DNA of 16,435 nt from Chloroflexota bacterium (GTDB lineage: Bacteria > Chloroflexota > Dehalococcoidia > Lucifugimonadales > Lucifugimonadaceae): contig PASL01000018.1 in assembly GCA_002712125.1 (NCBI GenBank), positions 36,040 through 52,474 of the forward strand, given 5' to 3'. Under the pieces are notes generated by a model. It was not told the DNA's origin. It worked only from the letters and a program-made list of their open reading frames with translations, and searched no databases. Shown here piece by piece: positions 1-7,104 of this stretch (positions are counted from its first letter, which is position 1; each line of letters opens with the position of its first letter). A program made the position numbers and the translations under genes.

Positions 1-902
1 GTAGCATATACTATGGTTTCTTGATTATTAATTAAATCCCAAAGTAATAAACCATAATTTGTATCAGATATATTTTGCTCAATTCTTCCAGACCAATTTT
101 CCATTCCATCCTTGAAGTTACTAGGTAGTAGATTGATAATTTTATCAATTTTCTCTTTATGTTCTATATATGGATCAACAGCATACTTTCTTCCTACTTC
201 AAATTTTGTATCTCTTAAAAGCCAGGAGTGTAGGCCAGCATTTATTCCATCTTCCATAGCTTGAGTTGGTTTAGTAGCTATTCTTCCAATCGCATTTTTT
301 TCATTTACTAATTTTAGGAAAAGGCGGTTAGCGTATGCCATTTGTACTCCAGGTGTATTCATTTCAGAATGAACAATTCCGTTATCATCAACTTTAAACT
401 TAGACTTATCCTGAGAATAAGGTAGGCATGGCATGCTTCTGACGACGGTTATAGGTCCATAAGGTCTAACGTTACAATATACTCCTGCCTGAGTTCTAAG
501 AGGAGCATTGCCAGATTTACCCATGACAACTACTTTTTCACCGTTTTTATCATAAACATATGCGTCACCTGCAGTAGACCACTTTACAGATGTACATGGC
601 ATATTACCAAACCATGATAAAGCTTCTAGGTTGGAATCATGTCTAAATTGACTCCACATTGGTACAGCATAAAATGGTAAATTTAGGATATCAATAGCGG
701 CTAATGTTCCTAGAAGTGCATAGGCATCCGTCAAGGCGTGAGCGATTGGGTTGATTTCACTATTATGGTAGCCTCCTTTCCATACTATAGCGTTTGGATA
801 TCCATTAGGTTTTATGTCAGAATTGGTAAATAGTTTAGATAAATTTTCGGTTAAATTTCCTCCATCTGATTCTACTTTAGCTATGTTTAGTAAGTCGATC
901 AT
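1..902 (-). CDS. Unrecognised protein, 3' end beyond the left edge
   Basis: An open frame starts with ATG at 902 and runs without a stop to the left edge, giving about 300 residues with the C-terminus missing. A good Shine-Dalgarno (AAGGAG) lies just upstream, in the 19-base gap after the pyrophosphohydrolase gene, so the start is well supported and the gene is probably the last visible member of the pccB operon. The protein begins MIDLLNIAKVESDGG, has no signal peptide or clear membrane segment, and looks soluble. It is fairly rich in Trp, Tyr, Pro and Asn (for example WKGGYHNSE near residue 42, YAVPMWSQFRHDS near 78, NVRPYGPITVVRSMPCLPYS near 145), with scattered Cys and His. I do not recognise the family and assign no function. 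It appears intact and in normal base composition for the window. Confidence 0.8.
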   Translation of the reverse strand, partial: MIDLLNIAKVESDGGNLTENLSKLFTNSDIKPNGYPNAIVWKGGYHNSEINPIAHALTDAYALLGTLAAIDILNLPFYAVPMWSQFRHDSNLEALSWFGNMPCTSVKWSTAGDAYVYDKNGEKVVVMGKSGNAPLRTQAGVYCNVRPYGPITVVRSMPCLPYSQDKSKFKVDDNGIVHSEMNTPGVQMAYANRLFLKLVNEKNAIGRIATKPTQAMEDGINAGLHSWLLRDTKFEVGRKYAVDPYIEHKEKIDKIINLLPSNFKDGMENWSGRIEQNISDTNYGLLLWDLINNQETIVYA

Positions 903-921
903 TTTTTCTCCTTAAGGATTT

Positions 922-1335
922 CTACTTCCATTTATGCGGTTTTCCTTTGATTGGCAATATTTTACCAGTATCTTCTCTTAGTTTGTGGGTTTCAATTGTT
1001 TTTAGAGAATTTTTTTTTGTTACATTTTCTATCGAACTTATTCCAAAATCACCCATAGATTCGATATGACCCATTGCTACAAAAAGAATATCTGATACTT
1101 CATCTGCTATTGATAATTCATCTTCATCGTTATCTAATGCTTGATTAAGTTCCATAAATTCTTCGTCTAGTATTTTTTTTCTCATCTTAATAATTTCAGT
1201 AGGAGATTCATCTGCAAAACGACCAGAACCAACCTTAAATCTATTATGAAATTCCCATACCTCATCTGCCATTTTTTTTATAGCATTTGTAAATTCCTCT
1301 TTCGAAATATTGTTAGGTCGATATTTATTACTCAT
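922..1335 (-). CDS. MazG/PRA-PH-like nucleotide pyrophosphohydrolase
   Basis: A 137-residue all-alpha protein of the MazG / phosphoribosyl-ATP pyrophosphohydrolase superfamily, which hydrolyses nucleoside triphosphates to monophosphate and pyrophosphate using Mg2+ held by acidic residues. The metal-binding pattern is visible: EEFMEL at about 58-63 and ADEVSD at about 77-82, i.e. the EExxE...ExxD arrangement. The KKNSLKT segment near 107-113 and the tail GKPHKWK resemble small phage-like PRA-PH proteins. The frame extends upstream to 1380, but that overlaps the end of the carboxyltransferase gene; I chose the ATG at 1335, one base after that gene's stop, giving the family-like N-terminus MSNKYRPNN. 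There is no strong Shine-Dalgarno, so translation probably re-initiates after the upstream stop. Substrate (house-cleaning of odd dNTPs or a specific nucleotide) cannot be told. A HisE role is unlikely because no his genes are nearby. Confidence 0.8.
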   Translation of the reverse strand: MSNKYRPNNISKEEFTNAIKKMADEVWEFHNRFKVGSGRFADESPTEIIKMRKKILDEEFMELNQALDNDEDELSIADEVSDILFVAMGHIESMGDFGISSIENVTKKNSLKTIETHKLREDTGKILPIKGKPHKWK

Positions 1336-1336
1336 A

Positions 1337-2887
1337 TTATAAAGGGATATTTCCATGCTTTTTAGGAGGAATGGAATCAACTTTATTTTCTAGCATTTCT
1401 AATGATGATATTATTTTTTTTCTAGTTTCTGATGGGTTTATCACATCCTCAATATATCCTCTATTTGCCGCAATATATGGGTTTGCAAACTGATTTTTAT
1501 AATTTTCAACTAGTTCCTCTTTTTGAGCTTCAGGATTTTCACTATTAGCAATTTCCTTTCTACTAATTATATTAACAGCTCCTTCAGGTCCCATAACGGC
1601 TATTTCAGCTGATGGCCAAGCATAATTAATATCACCTCTTAAGTGCTTTGAACCCATCACTATATATGCACCTCCATAGGCTTTTCTTAGAATGATGCTA
1701 ATTTTAGGAACAGTTGCTTCTACATAAGCATAGAGCAATTTTGCTCCATGTCTTATGATTCCATTATATTCTTGATGAGTACCTGGCATAAATCCAGGAA
1801 CATCTACTAGGGTAATTATAGGTATATTGAATGAGTCACAGAATCTAACAAATCTTGATGCTTTAGCGGATGCATCTATATCTAGCATACCTGCTAATTT
1901 ATTTGCCTGGTTTGCAACAATACCTACTACGGTACCAGATACTCTTGCTAAACCCACTATAATATTTTGAGCAAATAATTCTTGAATTTCAAAGAAAAAA
2001 TTATCATCAACTATTTTTTCAATTATTTCTAGTACATCATAAGGTTTATTTGCCTCATCAGGAATTATATTGTTAAGTTGCTCATTTATTTCATTATTTT
2101 TATAATCATAATCTATACTAGGTGGCTTTTCAGAGTTATTTGAGGGCAGAAATGAAAGTAAAGTTTTTACCTGTTCAAAGCAATCTTTTTCATTACTAGA
2201 AATAAAGTGAGAAACTCCACTTTTTGAAGCATGAGTAACAGCCCCGCCTAAATCTTCATGAGAAATTTCTTCACCTGTAACAGACTTAACTACATCTGGT
2301 CCAGTAATGTACATTTGACCAATTCCATCAACCATAAATATAAAATCAGTTAATGCAGGAGAGTATGTTGCTCCTCCGGCAGCTGGGCCAGATATTATAG
2401 AAATTTGCGGTATCACTCCTGAAGATAATGTGTTTTTTTCAAAAATTTCACCGTAACCAGCTAATGAATCTATTCCTTCCTGTATTCGAGCTCCGCCAGA
2501 GTCATTAATGCCAACTATTGGGCATCCTGTTTTCAATGCTAAATCCATTATTTTAGCTATTTTTTGTCCTGCAACCAATGAGAGAGAACCACCTAAGACT
2601 GTAAAATCTTGAGAATATGCGAAGACTTTCCTACCATCGACTTTTCCATAACCAGTTATTACTGAATCTCCATCTATAATATTCTTTTCAAGCCCTAAAT
2701 CTCTGGAACGATGATTGATAAATGGGTCTATTTCACTAAAACTATTTTCGTCAAAAAATTCTAATAATCTTTCTCTTGCAGTAAGTTTACCCTTTTTGTG
2801 CTGACTTTCTATCCTTTTTTCGCCACCACCTAACTCGGCTTTTTTTCTTCGATCAATTAACGATTGTAATTTATCTTCATTTGACAT
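1337..2887 (-). CDS. Acyl-CoA carboxylase carboxyltransferase subunit (propionyl-CoA carboxylase beta / methylmalonyl-CoA decarboxylase alpha type)
   Basis: The 516-residue length is normal for PccB/MmdA. The enzyme transfers CO2 between carboxybiotin and an acyl-CoA, typically propionyl-CoA to methylmalonyl-CoA. It has the double crotonase fold: an N-half with ARERLLEFFDE (37-47), the acyl-CoA/oxyanion motif DSGGARIQEG (129-138) and GPAAGGATYSPA (167-178); and a C-half with VDVPGFMPG (361-369), a second Gly-rich motif KAYGGAYIVMGSKHLRGD (402-419), NYAWPSAEIAVMGPEGAV and the family-typical tail KKHGNIPL. GDINYAWP is more like propionyl- than acetyl-specific enzymes (inference). The partner biotin carboxylase/BCCP subunit is not in the window, so carboxylase versus Na+-pumping decarboxylase cannot be settled; pccB and mmdA are the alternative symbols. 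It heads a minus-strand operon. The ATG at 2887 has only a weak AAGG about 12 bases upstream. Confidence 0.95.
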   Translation of the reverse strand: MSNEDKLQSLIDRRKKAELGGGEKRIESQHKKGKLTARERLLEFFDENSFSEIDPFINHRSRDLGLEKNIIDGDSVITGYGKVDGRKVFAYSQDFTVLGGSLSLVAGQKIAKIMDLALKTGCPIVGINDSGGARIQEGIDSLAGYGEIFEKNTLSSGVIPQISIISGPAAGGATYSPALTDFIFMVDGIGQMYITGPDVVKSVTGEEISHEDLGGAVTHASKSGVSHFISSNEKDCFEQVKTLLSFLPSNNSEKPPSIDYDYKNNEINEQLNNIIPDEANKPYDVLEIIEKIVDDNFFFEIQELFAQNIIVGLARVSGTVVGIVANQANKLAGMLDIDASAKASRFVRFCDSFNIPIITLVDVPGFMPGTHQEYNGIIRHGAKLLYAYVEATVPKISIILRKAYGGAYIVMGSKHLRGDINYAWPSAEIAVMGPEGAVNIISRKEIANSENPEAQKEELVENYKNQFANPYIAANRGYIEDVINPSETRKKIISSLEMLENKVDSIPPKKHGNIPL

Positions 2888-2939
2888 AATAAAATTCAGA
2901 CCTTTATGTTCAGAGTTAAAAAATTAATATTAAATATAT

Positions 2940-2968
2940 ATTATATGTTCATACATTATATATGTAAC
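2940..2968 (-). promoter_or_regulatory. Candidate sigma70-type promoter for the carboxyltransferase operon
   Basis: On the minus strand, GTTACA (2968-2963, 4/6 match to TTGACA) is followed after 17 bases by a perfect TATAAT (2945-2940). It would give a leader of about 45 bases before the ATG at 2887. The surroundings are extremely AT-rich, so chance matches to the -10 box are common; this is a sequence match only. Confidence 0.35.
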
Positions 2969-2993
2969 ACTAAAAATATATTACTTTTATAAT
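2964..2993 (+). promoter_or_regulatory. Candidate sigma70-type promoter for folP-folK
   Basis: GTAACA (2964-2969, 4/6 match to TTGACA) and a perfect TATAAT (2988-2993) are separated by 18 bases, about 35 bases before the folP ATG. The -35 box overlaps the opposite-strand -35 of the divergent operon, so the two promoters would sit back to back. Chance matches are likely in this AT-rich gap. Confidence 0.35.
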
Positions 2994-3028
2994 AATATAT
3001 TAGGTCTAAAAAAGTTAATTTGCTAAGT

Positions 3029-3862
3029 ATGATTATTCAAAAAAATAAACTAATGTGGAATTCTAAGCCTTATATTATGGGAATAGTCAATGTTACTCCT
3101 GACTCATTTTCTGGAGACGGTATAATGGGTAATAATGAGGGCTTTTTAAACCTTGGCTTTGAAAAAGCATTAGGTATGGAAAAAGATGGAGCTGATATTA
3201 TAGATGTGGGTGGAGAATCTACTCGTCCAAAGCATATTTATCAGGGAGCTCAGTCTATTTCAGCTAACGAAGAAATGGAAAGAGTGCTACCTCTTTTAGA
3301 AAAACTCAAAAATAATTTAGCAATTCCAATATCAATAGATACCCAAAAAGGTGTGGTGGCAAAGTATGCATTACAATCAGGAGCTAAGATAATAAATGAT
3401 GTTTCTATGATGAGCGATGATGTAATGGTCGAAACACTAATTAAATACAAACCTATATATATATTGTCTCATCATAGAAAAACAAAACATTCTACGGACA
3501 TAATTAATGACATTTATCTTGATCTTGATGAAAAGATACAATTTTTATTATCGAAAAATTTTCCTATGGAGAATATTATTATAGACCCGGGAATAGGATT
3601 TGGAAAAAATTCAGAGCAATCATTCTACATAATAAAGAATTTAAAAAAATTAATAAGCCGATTTAATATACCATTAATGATAGGTACTTCAAAAAAATCT
3701 TTCTTGGAAAACATTACTGGAGAGACATTAGACAATAGAGATATTGGGACCTATATTTCAAACTTCTTCTCCTTATTGAATGGTTCTTATATAGTAAGAG
3801 TTCATGACGTTATGAATACAAAAAAAATAGTTGATTTTTATAAACAAATTGAGAAAATATGA
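3029..3862 (+). CDS. folP: Dihydropteroate synthase
   Basis: A cytoplasmic TIM-barrel enzyme that condenses 6-hydroxymethyl-7,8-dihydropterin pyrophosphate with p-aminobenzoate in folate synthesis; the family is the target of sulfonamides. At 277 residues it has normal length. All diagnostic motifs are present: MGIVNVTPDSFSGDG (17-31), GADIIDVGGESTRP (54-67), SIDT (102-105), INDVS (122-126), IIDPGIGFGK (184-193), GTSKKSF (219-225) and RVHDV (257-261). Residues matching the E. coli substrate ligands (N21, D104, N123, D186, K222, R257, H259) are all kept. I chose ATG 3029; a TTG at 3020 in the same frame would add only three residues, and neither has a clear Shine-Dalgarno. Its TGA overlaps the ATG of folK (ATGA), indicating translational coupling. 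Confidence 0.96.
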   Translation: MIIQKNKLMWNSKPYIMGIVNVTPDSFSGDGIMGNNEGFLNLGFEKALGMEKDGADIIDVGGESTRPKHIYQGAQSISANEEMERVLPLLEKLKNNLAIPISIDTQKGVVAKYALQSGAKIINDVSMMSDDVMVETLIKYKPIYILSHHRKTKHSTDIINDIYLDLDEKIQFLLSKNFPMENIIIDPGIGFGKNSEQSFYIIKNLKKLISRFNIPLMIGTSKKSFLENITGETLDNRDIGTYISNFFSLLNGSYIVRVHDVMNTKKIVDFYKQIEKI

Positions 3863-4353
3863 GTTATGTATTTATAGGGTTGGGTAGCAACTTAGGAAAT
3901 AGGAAAGAAAACTTAAGATTAGCTATTTCAAAAATTGAAAATACATTTAGAATAATTAAGAAAAGTTTTATTTATGAAACAAAGCCATTTCAGGTGAACG
4001 ATTTTCAACCTAATTATTTTAACCAAGTTATAAAAGTTCATTCTGGTAGCTATAATCCTTATGAATTTTTAGACAAATTAATGTTATTTGAAAAAGAATT
4101 AGGAAGGATAAGAGTAAGAACAAATGAGTCAAGGATTATTGATTTAGATCTATTGATGTATGGAGATGAAATTATTGAGAGTAAAAAACTTACTATCCCT
4201 CATCCAAGAATCCATGAAAGAGCATTTGTTGTCTTTCCTTTATTAGATATTGATGAAAAATTAGTTCATCCAGTTACGAGAGTATCATTTATGGATATTT
4301 CATTAGAATTAGGTGATTCTGGCATAAAAAAAGTTATAACTGGCTCATCATAG
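3859..4353 (+). CDS. folK: 2-amino-4-hydroxy-6-hydroxymethyldihydropteridine pyrophosphokinase (HPPK)
   Basis: Transfers pyrophosphate from ATP to 6-hydroxymethyl-7,8-dihydropterin, making the substrate of the folP product encoded just upstream; the two genes share an ATGA overlap. The 164-residue length is typical. Motifs seen: GLGSNLGN (7-14), FIYETKPF (37-44), ELGRIRVRTNESRIIDLDLL (80-99) containing the Mg2+ ligands D95 and D97, and PHPRIHERAFVVFPL (114-128). FolB, which commonly accompanies these genes, is not visible here. The last 20 bases overlap the end of the convergent CopD-like gene on the other strand, so no separate terminator fits between them. Confidence 0.96.
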   Translation: MSYVFIGLGSNLGNRKENLRLAISKIENTFRIIKKSFIYETKPFQVNDFQPNYFNQVIKVHSGSYNPYEFLDKLMLFEKELGRIRVRTNESRIIDLDLLMYGDEIIESKKLTIPHPRIHERAFVVFPLLDIDEKLVHPVTRVSFMDISLELGDSGIKKVITGSS

Positions 4354-4795
4354 AAGTAAGTAAGAAAATTATGACACCAAAAAAAATTATTGCGTTATAA
4401 CCCAATAAAAAAGATAATTTACCGTAAAATCCTTTTGTTTTTGAGTTATAAGAAAAATCTTCCTGTCTAAATCTCCAAACTAGATAAAACATTATGATTG
4501 AAATAAATAGTTTAATTATAAAAACTATTATCCAGTCGTTAGTAATATTTTCTGAAAGTTTAGTAAACATTAGAAAAATACCAGATAATATTATTCCAAT
4601 TACAGAAATATCAACTAAATCACGATAAATTATCGAAATATTCTTAAACACAACTGAATGTTCTTGATTCATACTGCTTTGTACAGGTCTGATAATCAAT
4701 GCAAAGAATATACTACCTCCAACCCATGACATGGCTGCGATTGAATGCAGCCATTTTATAAAAATTGTAATTAAATTTATAAAATCTATTTCCAA
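4334..4795 (-). CDS. CopD-like four-helix integral membrane protein
   Basis: A 153-residue hydrophobic protein with about four membrane helices (roughly 7-36, 57-77, 88-107 and 127-148). The first helix carries KWLHSIAAMSWVGGSIFFAL, a signature typical of CopD-like/HemJ-like membrane proteins, with a conserved His (H17) and Trp (W24) that in this broad group can take part in copper or heme handling. Actual function is unknown: copper export, heme-related or a generic integral membrane protein are all possible. The start is TTG at 4795, ten bases after the glyS stop; AAAGG seven bases upstream supports it, and it is needed to complete the first helix. It is probably cotranscribed with glyS. 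The 3' end overlaps folK by 20 bases in the convergent direction. Confidence 0.75.
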   Translation of the reverse strand: MEIDFINLITIFIKWLHSIAAMSWVGGSIFFALIIRPVQSSMNQEHSVVFKNISIIYRDLVDISVIGIILSGIFLMFTKLSENITNDWIIVFIIKLFISIIMFYLVWRFRQEDFSYNSKTKGFYGKLSFLLGYNAIIFFGVIIFLLTSMMSQL

Positions 4796-4802
4796 ATTAA
4801 AG

Positions 4803-4807
4803 CCTTT
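4803..4807 (-). promoter_or_regulatory. Ribosome binding site for the CopD-like gene (supports a TTG start)
   Basis: AAAGG on the minus strand, seven bases before TTG 4795 and overlapping the glyS TAA stop. No ATG lies close enough to be an alternative. Confidence 0.5.
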
Positions 4808-6152
4808 AAGAATTACTTGAGTATTTAGAAATTTGCTCTAAAACATTATTTATATTTTTATCAATACTATCTATATTTACTCTTATTTGCTCCATTGTGT
4901 CTCTATTTCTTATTGTTACACAATTATCATTTTCAACAGTATCAAAATCTACAGTGATACAGACTGGTGTTCCTATCTCGTCCTGTCTTCGATATCTTTT
5001 TCCTATACTCTGAGTATCATCATATTCAGCATTATACTTTTTACTTATATTTTCATATATTTTTCTTGCTGTTGGAGTTAATTTTTCATTTCTTGAAAGA
5101 GGTAGCACTGCAACCTTATTAGGTGCTATATCGGGATGAAATCTTAAAACAACTCTCTTATCTTTATCTTTGCCTTCTTCATCATAGGCATCAGATAAGA
5201 ATGCTAGTGCAGATCTATCGGCACCCATTGCAGGCTCAACAACGAATGGTGTATAACGTTTTTTTAAGTTTTCATCAAAGTAACTCAAATTTTTTCCACT
5301 TAATTTTGAGTGGGCAATTAAGTCATAATCAGTTCTATTAGATATAGTTTCTAACTCTCCCCATCCCCACGGAAATAAATACTCTATGTCTGCGGATGCT
5401 TTAGAATAATGAGGAAGTTCATCTTTATCATGATATCTCACCTTAAGATTTTCTTTTCTAATTCCATACTTATTGAACCAGTCAAACGAAAATTGTATCC
5501 AATGTTCATGCCATTTTTCATCTGTACCTGGTTCACAAAAGAATTCCATTTCCATTTGTTCGAACTCTCTAGTTCGATATGTGAAATTTCCCGGAGTAAT
5601 TTCATTTCTAAAAGATTTTCCTATTTGAGCTATTCCAAAGGGTATTTTTTTTCTAGAACTATTAATAACATTTTCAAAATTCACAAACATAGCTTGAGCC
5701 GTTTCTGGTCTTAAGTAAACTTCGGATGATGAATCTTCCATTGCTCCTAAAAATGTTTTAAACATGAGATTGAATTGTCTTGGATCGCCAAGAGTTCCTC
5801 CGCATTTTTCAGGACAATTATTATTTTCCATATGATCAGCTCTAAAACGCTTTTTACATTTATTACACTCAACTAAAGGGTCTGAAAAATTTTCTAAATG
5901 CCCTGACGCTTTCCAAACATTAGGGTGCATAAGTATAGATGCATCTATACCGACAATATTTTCTTGATCAGATACCATACTTTTCCACCAGGCATTTTTA
6001 ACATTTCTTTTCAATTCAGATCCTACGGGCCCATAGTCCCATACACTAGAAAGTCCTCCGTAAATTTCTGAACTTTGAAAAATAAATCCTCTTCTTTTAC
6101 ATAATGAAACCAAAGTTTCTAATGAAGTTTCATTTAAATTTCTATCTATCAA
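4806..6152 (-). CDS. glyS: Glycyl-tRNA synthetase, single-chain (alpha2) class II type
   Basis: Charges tRNA-Gly in the cytoplasm. The 448-residue length fits the bacterial homodimeric form, distinct from the alpha2beta2 enzyme of most Proteobacteria. Seen: [16 protein letters not shown] (18-33), a Cys4 zinc-like insertion (C96, C99, C113, C117), PRQFNLMF (124-131), YLRPETAQ (146-153), class II motif 2 FRNE followed by the [12 protein letters not shown] region (181-205), motif 3 with [14 protein letters not shown] (306-319), and the anticodon-binding domain from about 341 ([14 protein letters not shown], then the [12 protein letters not shown] stretch). Start is TTG at 6152, supported by AGGAG eight bases upstream; the next in-frame Met (residue 59) is far inside the conserved region. 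The CopD-like gene follows after ten bases. No T-box or other leader RNA is visible upstream. Confidence 0.97.
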   Translation of the reverse strand: MIDRNLNETSLETLVSLCKRRGFIFQSSEIYGGLSSVWDYGPVGSELKRNVKNAWWKSMVSDQENIVGIDASILMHPNVWKASGHLENFSDPLVECNKCKKRFRADHMENNNCPEKCGGTLGDPRQFNLMFKTFLGAMEDSSSEVYLRPETAQAMFVNFENVINSSRKKIPFGIAQIGKSFRNEITPGNFTYRTREFEQMEMEFFCEPGTDEKWHEHWIQFSFDWFNKYGIRKENLKVRYHDKDELPHYSKASADIEYLFPWGWGELETISNRTDYDLIAHSKLSGKNLSYFDENLKKRYTPFVVEPAMGADRSALAFLSDAYDEEGKDKDKRVVLRFHPDIAPNKVAVLPLSRNEKLTPTARKIYENISKKYNAEYDDTQSIGKRYRRQDEIGTPVCITVDFDTVENDNCVTIRNRDTMEQIRVNIDSIDKNINNVLEQISKYSSNS

Positions 6153-6160
6153 AATTTTTT

Positions 6161-6165
6161 CTCCT
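6161..6165 (-). promoter_or_regulatory. Ribosome binding site for glyS (decides the TTG start)
   Basis: AGGAG on the minus strand, eight bases before TTG 6152. With no ATG within the first 58 codons, this fixes the unusual start. Confidence 0.65.
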
Positions 6166-6233
6166 AAAAATCCTAAAGTTTACAAGAATAAATATTTATT
6201 ACATTGAAAAAAATATTTTACTAATATAAATTA

Positions 6234-7103
6234 ATGATAAATGATTTATTAGATTCAGTTGGGATGAAAACCATGACGAAATTACTCGAAAATAAAGTTG
6301 CAATGATTACTGGAGGCGCTAGCGGAATAGGTGAGGGTGTTACAAAAGTATTATCAGAAAAAGGTGCATCAGTTGCAATATGTGACGTTAATGAAAGCGC
6401 AGCAAAAATTTTAGCTAAAAAAATAAATAGTTCTGGAGGAAATGCTATATCTGGTTATGTAGATGTCGTAGATAAAAAAAGTATAGATGACTTTGTATCT
6501 TACATAATTTCTGAGTTTGGAAACCTGAATATTTGTGTTCCTAATGCAGGTGTTATTGGTTCAAAAGATTTTTCTTCAAGAAAAGATTACAATGATTCTG
6601 ATTGGGAGATGACAATAGATGTAAATCTCATAGGAGTAAAAAATACAGTTGACTCAGTTAAAGATAATTTTATTTCTTCCAAAGAAGGAAAAATAGTAAT
6701 TATCTCATCTCATGGTGGAAGAAAACCTAGAGGCATAGGAGAGAAAGATAGAGGAAATGTACAGCATCCATATTTAGTTTCTAAAGCAGCAGTAATTCAA
6801 TATATGCATTTATTAGCCATCGAATTGGGCCCATATAATATCAATGTTAATGCAGTTTGCCCTGGTAGAATTTGGACACCTATATACGAGGCAATTGCAT
6901 TAAATCACAAAGAGGTTAATTCAGATTATGCTAATATGACAAATTATGAAATTTTTATTGACCAAATTAAGAAAGTAATGCCACTTGGAAGACCGCAGAC
7001 TCCAGAAGATATAGGAAATGCAGTTAGTTTCTTAGCATCTCCCGACTCCTCAGAAATTACTGGTCAAGCTTTAAACGTTAATGGTGGAGCATCAATGAAT
7101 TAG
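6234..7103 (+). CDS. Short-chain dehydrogenase/reductase (SDR) family oxidoreductase
   Basis: A classical SDR with Rossmann fold. Numbered from the longest frame: cofactor loop TGGASGIG (26-33), Asp at the end of strand 2 (VAICD, D51) pointing to NAD(H) over NADP(H), PNAG (103-106), DVNLIG (129-134), catalytic Ser 158/159, Tyr180 and Lys184 in YLVSK, then CPGRIWTP (209-216) and a GQALNVNGGASMN tail. Substrate is unknown. Coordinates give the longest frame (289 residues), but starts at 6264 or 6273 (MTKLLENKVAMITGG) match SDR N-termini better, and a possible TTGAAA/TATAAA promoter (6204-6230) would begin transcription near 6237, past the first ATG. No convincing Shine-Dalgarno precedes any of the three. 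The stop lies one base from the stop of the convergent enolase-family gene, which may share its pathway (inference). Confidence 0.9.
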   Translation: MINDLLDSVGMKTMTKLLENKVAMITGGASGIGEGVTKVLSEKGASVAICDVNESAAKILAKKINSSGGNAISGYVDVVDKKSIDDFVSYIISEFGNLNICVPNAGVIGSKDFSSRKDYNDSDWEMTIDVNLIGVKNTVDSVKDNFISSKEGKIVIISSHGGRKPRGIGEKDRGNVQHPYLVSKAAVIQYMHLLAIELGPYNINVNAVCPGRIWTPIYEAIALNHKEVNSDYANMTNYEIFIDQIKKVMPLGRPQTPEDIGNAVSFLASPDSSEITGQALNVNGGASMN

Positions 7104-7104
7104 T

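Noticed and set aside
3020..3028. TTG start three codons before the folP ATG
   Set aside because: It has no Shine-Dalgarno and adds only three residues before a normal folP N-terminus, so the ATG is simpler despite the TTG use elsewhere.
4887..5714. Three open frames on the plus strand opposite glyS
   Set aside because: They are low-complexity, Ser/Phe/Leu-rich antisense shadows of a highly conserved synthetase gene.
6187..6200. 14-bp perfect palindrome AATAAATATTTATT upstream of glyS and the SDR gene
   Set aside because: It is all A/T in a nearly all A/T gap, so chance is a sufficient explanation, and it has no loop for a terminator.
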